Shown: positions 63,976-64,000 of the stretch, in pieces
Numbering within the stretch: position 1 is the stretch's first letter
How the letters are laid out: every line of letters begins with the position of its first letter
From: Apostichopus japonicus
Lineage: Eukaryota; Echinodermata; Holothuroidea; Aspidochirotida; Stichopodidae
Direction of reading: 5' to 3'
Assembly (NCBI RefSeq): GCF_037975245.1
Contig: NC_092574.1
Location: 12,303,213-12,367,212 of the forward strand
DNA length: 64,000 bases
Program-made: the position numbers and the translations under genes
The notes under the pieces: model-generated
What the model was told of the DNA's origin: nothing
Database searches by the model: none
The model's input: the letters and a program-made list of their open reading frames with translations, nothing else

Positions 63976-64000
63976 ACATGTTCCATATTCAATGATACTC

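Overview
The window is animal nuclear DNA: AT-rich, with intron-rich genes, long (TA)n arrays, poly-G/poly-C runs and much transposon debris. The two complement C3-type genes suggest an invertebrate deuterostome. An echinoderm, perhaps a sea cucumber, would fit, but that assignment is only an inference. Most long open frames are noise; the real genes were recovered by joining short exons at GT/AG boundaries and checking that reading phase is kept.

Four host genes can be supported. (1) Positions 75-30184, minus strand: a complement C3-like thioester protein. I resolve 29 exons that join in phase into 1349 codons, from signal peptide to the end of the thioester domain and CUB; its 3' end lies left of base 1. 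It has the GCGEQ thioester, a catalytic-type histidine, the RRRR beta/alpha processing site and a degenerate anaphylatoxin region. (2) 40095-46381, plus strand: the N-terminal exons of an HMMR (RHAMM)-like coiled-coil gene, ending at an in-frame stop. (3) 48089-51035, minus strand: three exons of a SUMO-like gene whose last exon is not recognisable. (4) 55245-63076, minus strand: the 3' end of a second C3/C4/C5-type gene (MG8 and C345C domains, with stop codon); its 5' part lies right of base 64000. The two C3-type genes are therefore in tandem in the same orientation, with HMMR-like and SUMO-like genes between them.

Region by region: 0-30 kb is C3 exons, with introns holding a hAT-type nonautonomous element with a perfect 8-bp target duplication (24.5 kb), a foldback element (26.7 kb), a MITE-like element with inverted ends (28.6-29.2 kb), an about 78-bp minisatellite split by hAT-family DNA (15.1-17.4 kb) and hammerhead-like retroelement debris (22.5-22.8 kb). 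30-40 kb is gene-poor and built of nested mobile elements: two 521-bp copies 6502 bp apart flank a hAT-family copy that is itself interrupted by a 4.2-kb inverted-terminal-repeat transposon, followed by a perfect 83-bp-arm palindrome. 40-51 kb holds the convergent HMMR-like and SUMO-like genes, separated by a tandem duplication of about 620 bp. 51-55 kb is intergenic with tandem repeats. 55-64 kb is the second C3-type gene, with a 70-bp tandem array and very long (TA)n tracts in its introns.
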